DNA from: Bacteroidota bacterium
GTDB lineage: Bacteria; Bacteroidota; Bacteroidia; Bacteroidales; Paludibacteraceae
Length of the DNA: 64,000 nucleotides
Direction: 5' to 3'
NCBI GenBank assembly: GCA_021779195.1
Contig: JAJYBB010000006.1
Coordinates: 62,001-126,000 of the forward strand
A program made the translations under genes and the position numbers. How positions within the stretch are numbered: the stretch's first letter is position 1; each line of letters starts with the position of its first letter. Positions 63,933 to 64,000 of the stretch are shown here, in pieces. The notes beneath the pieces are model-generated. The model was not told the DNA's origin and made no database searches. It saw only the letters and a program-made list of their open reading frames with translations.

Positions 63933-63957
63933 ACAATTTCCAATTTTCGAATGGCTA

Positions 63958-63965
63958 CAAAATTA
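63958..63965 (-). promoter_or_regulatory. -7 element TAATTTTG for the acyltransferase operon
   Basis: Perfect TAnnTTTG on the minus strand, 26 nt before the start codon. Confidence 0.5.
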
Positions 63966-64000
63966 ATAAAAATGATTGAAATGTACATTCAACAAAAAAA

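Overview
The window comes from an AT-rich chromosome of the phylum Bacteroidota, most likely order Bacteroidales. The reasons are: (i) many promoters match the Bacteroidota primary-sigma pattern (TTTG, about 19 nt, TAnnTTTG); (ii) it has a PorW/SprE-like lipoprotein next to a PorX response regulator, both parts of the type IX secretion system; (iii) the arginine pathway uses the N-acyl-ornithine carbamoyltransferase typical of this phylum; (iv) SecD and SecF are fused; (v) families nearly confined to Bacteroidota are present (DUF4890, DUF5687, DUF6132, a periplasmic-sensor/HTH fusion regulator). A three-subunit di-heme fumarate reductase and a succinyl-CoA:acetate CoA-transferase suggest an anaerobe making succinate, propionate and acetate, for example a Paludibacter-like organism. 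The genus is inference. I saw no tRNA, rRNA, CRISPR array, insertion sequence or phage.

Layout. 1-3.7 kb: the tail of an S9 peptidase, two paralogous Spy-like periplasmic proteins, then a minus-strand ArsR-led cluster of small cysteine-pair proteins ending in a thioredoxin lipoprotein. 3.8-9.4 kb: aroB, a CoA-binding protein, dapB, lepB, wbqC-like and ilvE. 9.4-14.6 kb (minus): frdB-frdA-frdC and miaB. 14.6-15.7 kb: a gene-free stretch with two nearly identical, promoter- and terminator-bounded units of about 85 nt (candidate tandem small RNAs) and a third short promoter-hairpin unit in front of greA. 15.7-24.2 kb: greA, a HIT protein, a Ctp protease, dCMP deaminase, Mpl ligase, an MBL-fold hydrolase, an ABC ATPase with a DUF5687 permease, and a gamma-carbonic-anhydrase-like protein. 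24.3-35.8 kb (plus): rimM, porW, porX, argF', apt, a three-gene surface-glycan block and argB.

35.9-45.3 kb: a secreted C1 peptidase, PepD, a CoA-transferase, a lipid kinase, RNase R and a BASS transporter. 45.5-50.6 kb (plus): dtd, pssA, a GldA-like ATPase, ruvB, a DUF2007 protein and a flippase. 50.7-53.7 kb: an M48 lipoprotein and a VanZ-like gene diverging from a perfect 28-bp palindrome, then dprA and a DUF4268 protein. 53.7-64 kb: a 952-residue membrane-spanning regulator, secDF, dacB, birA, a GNAT acetyltransferase and a PlsC-like acyltransferase.

Most genes are ordinary housekeeping genes. The least explained parts are the tandem RNA units at 14.83-15.17 kb, the greA leader unit, the ArsR/thiol module with two operator-like palindromes, and the palindromic divergent promoter at 51.6 kb.
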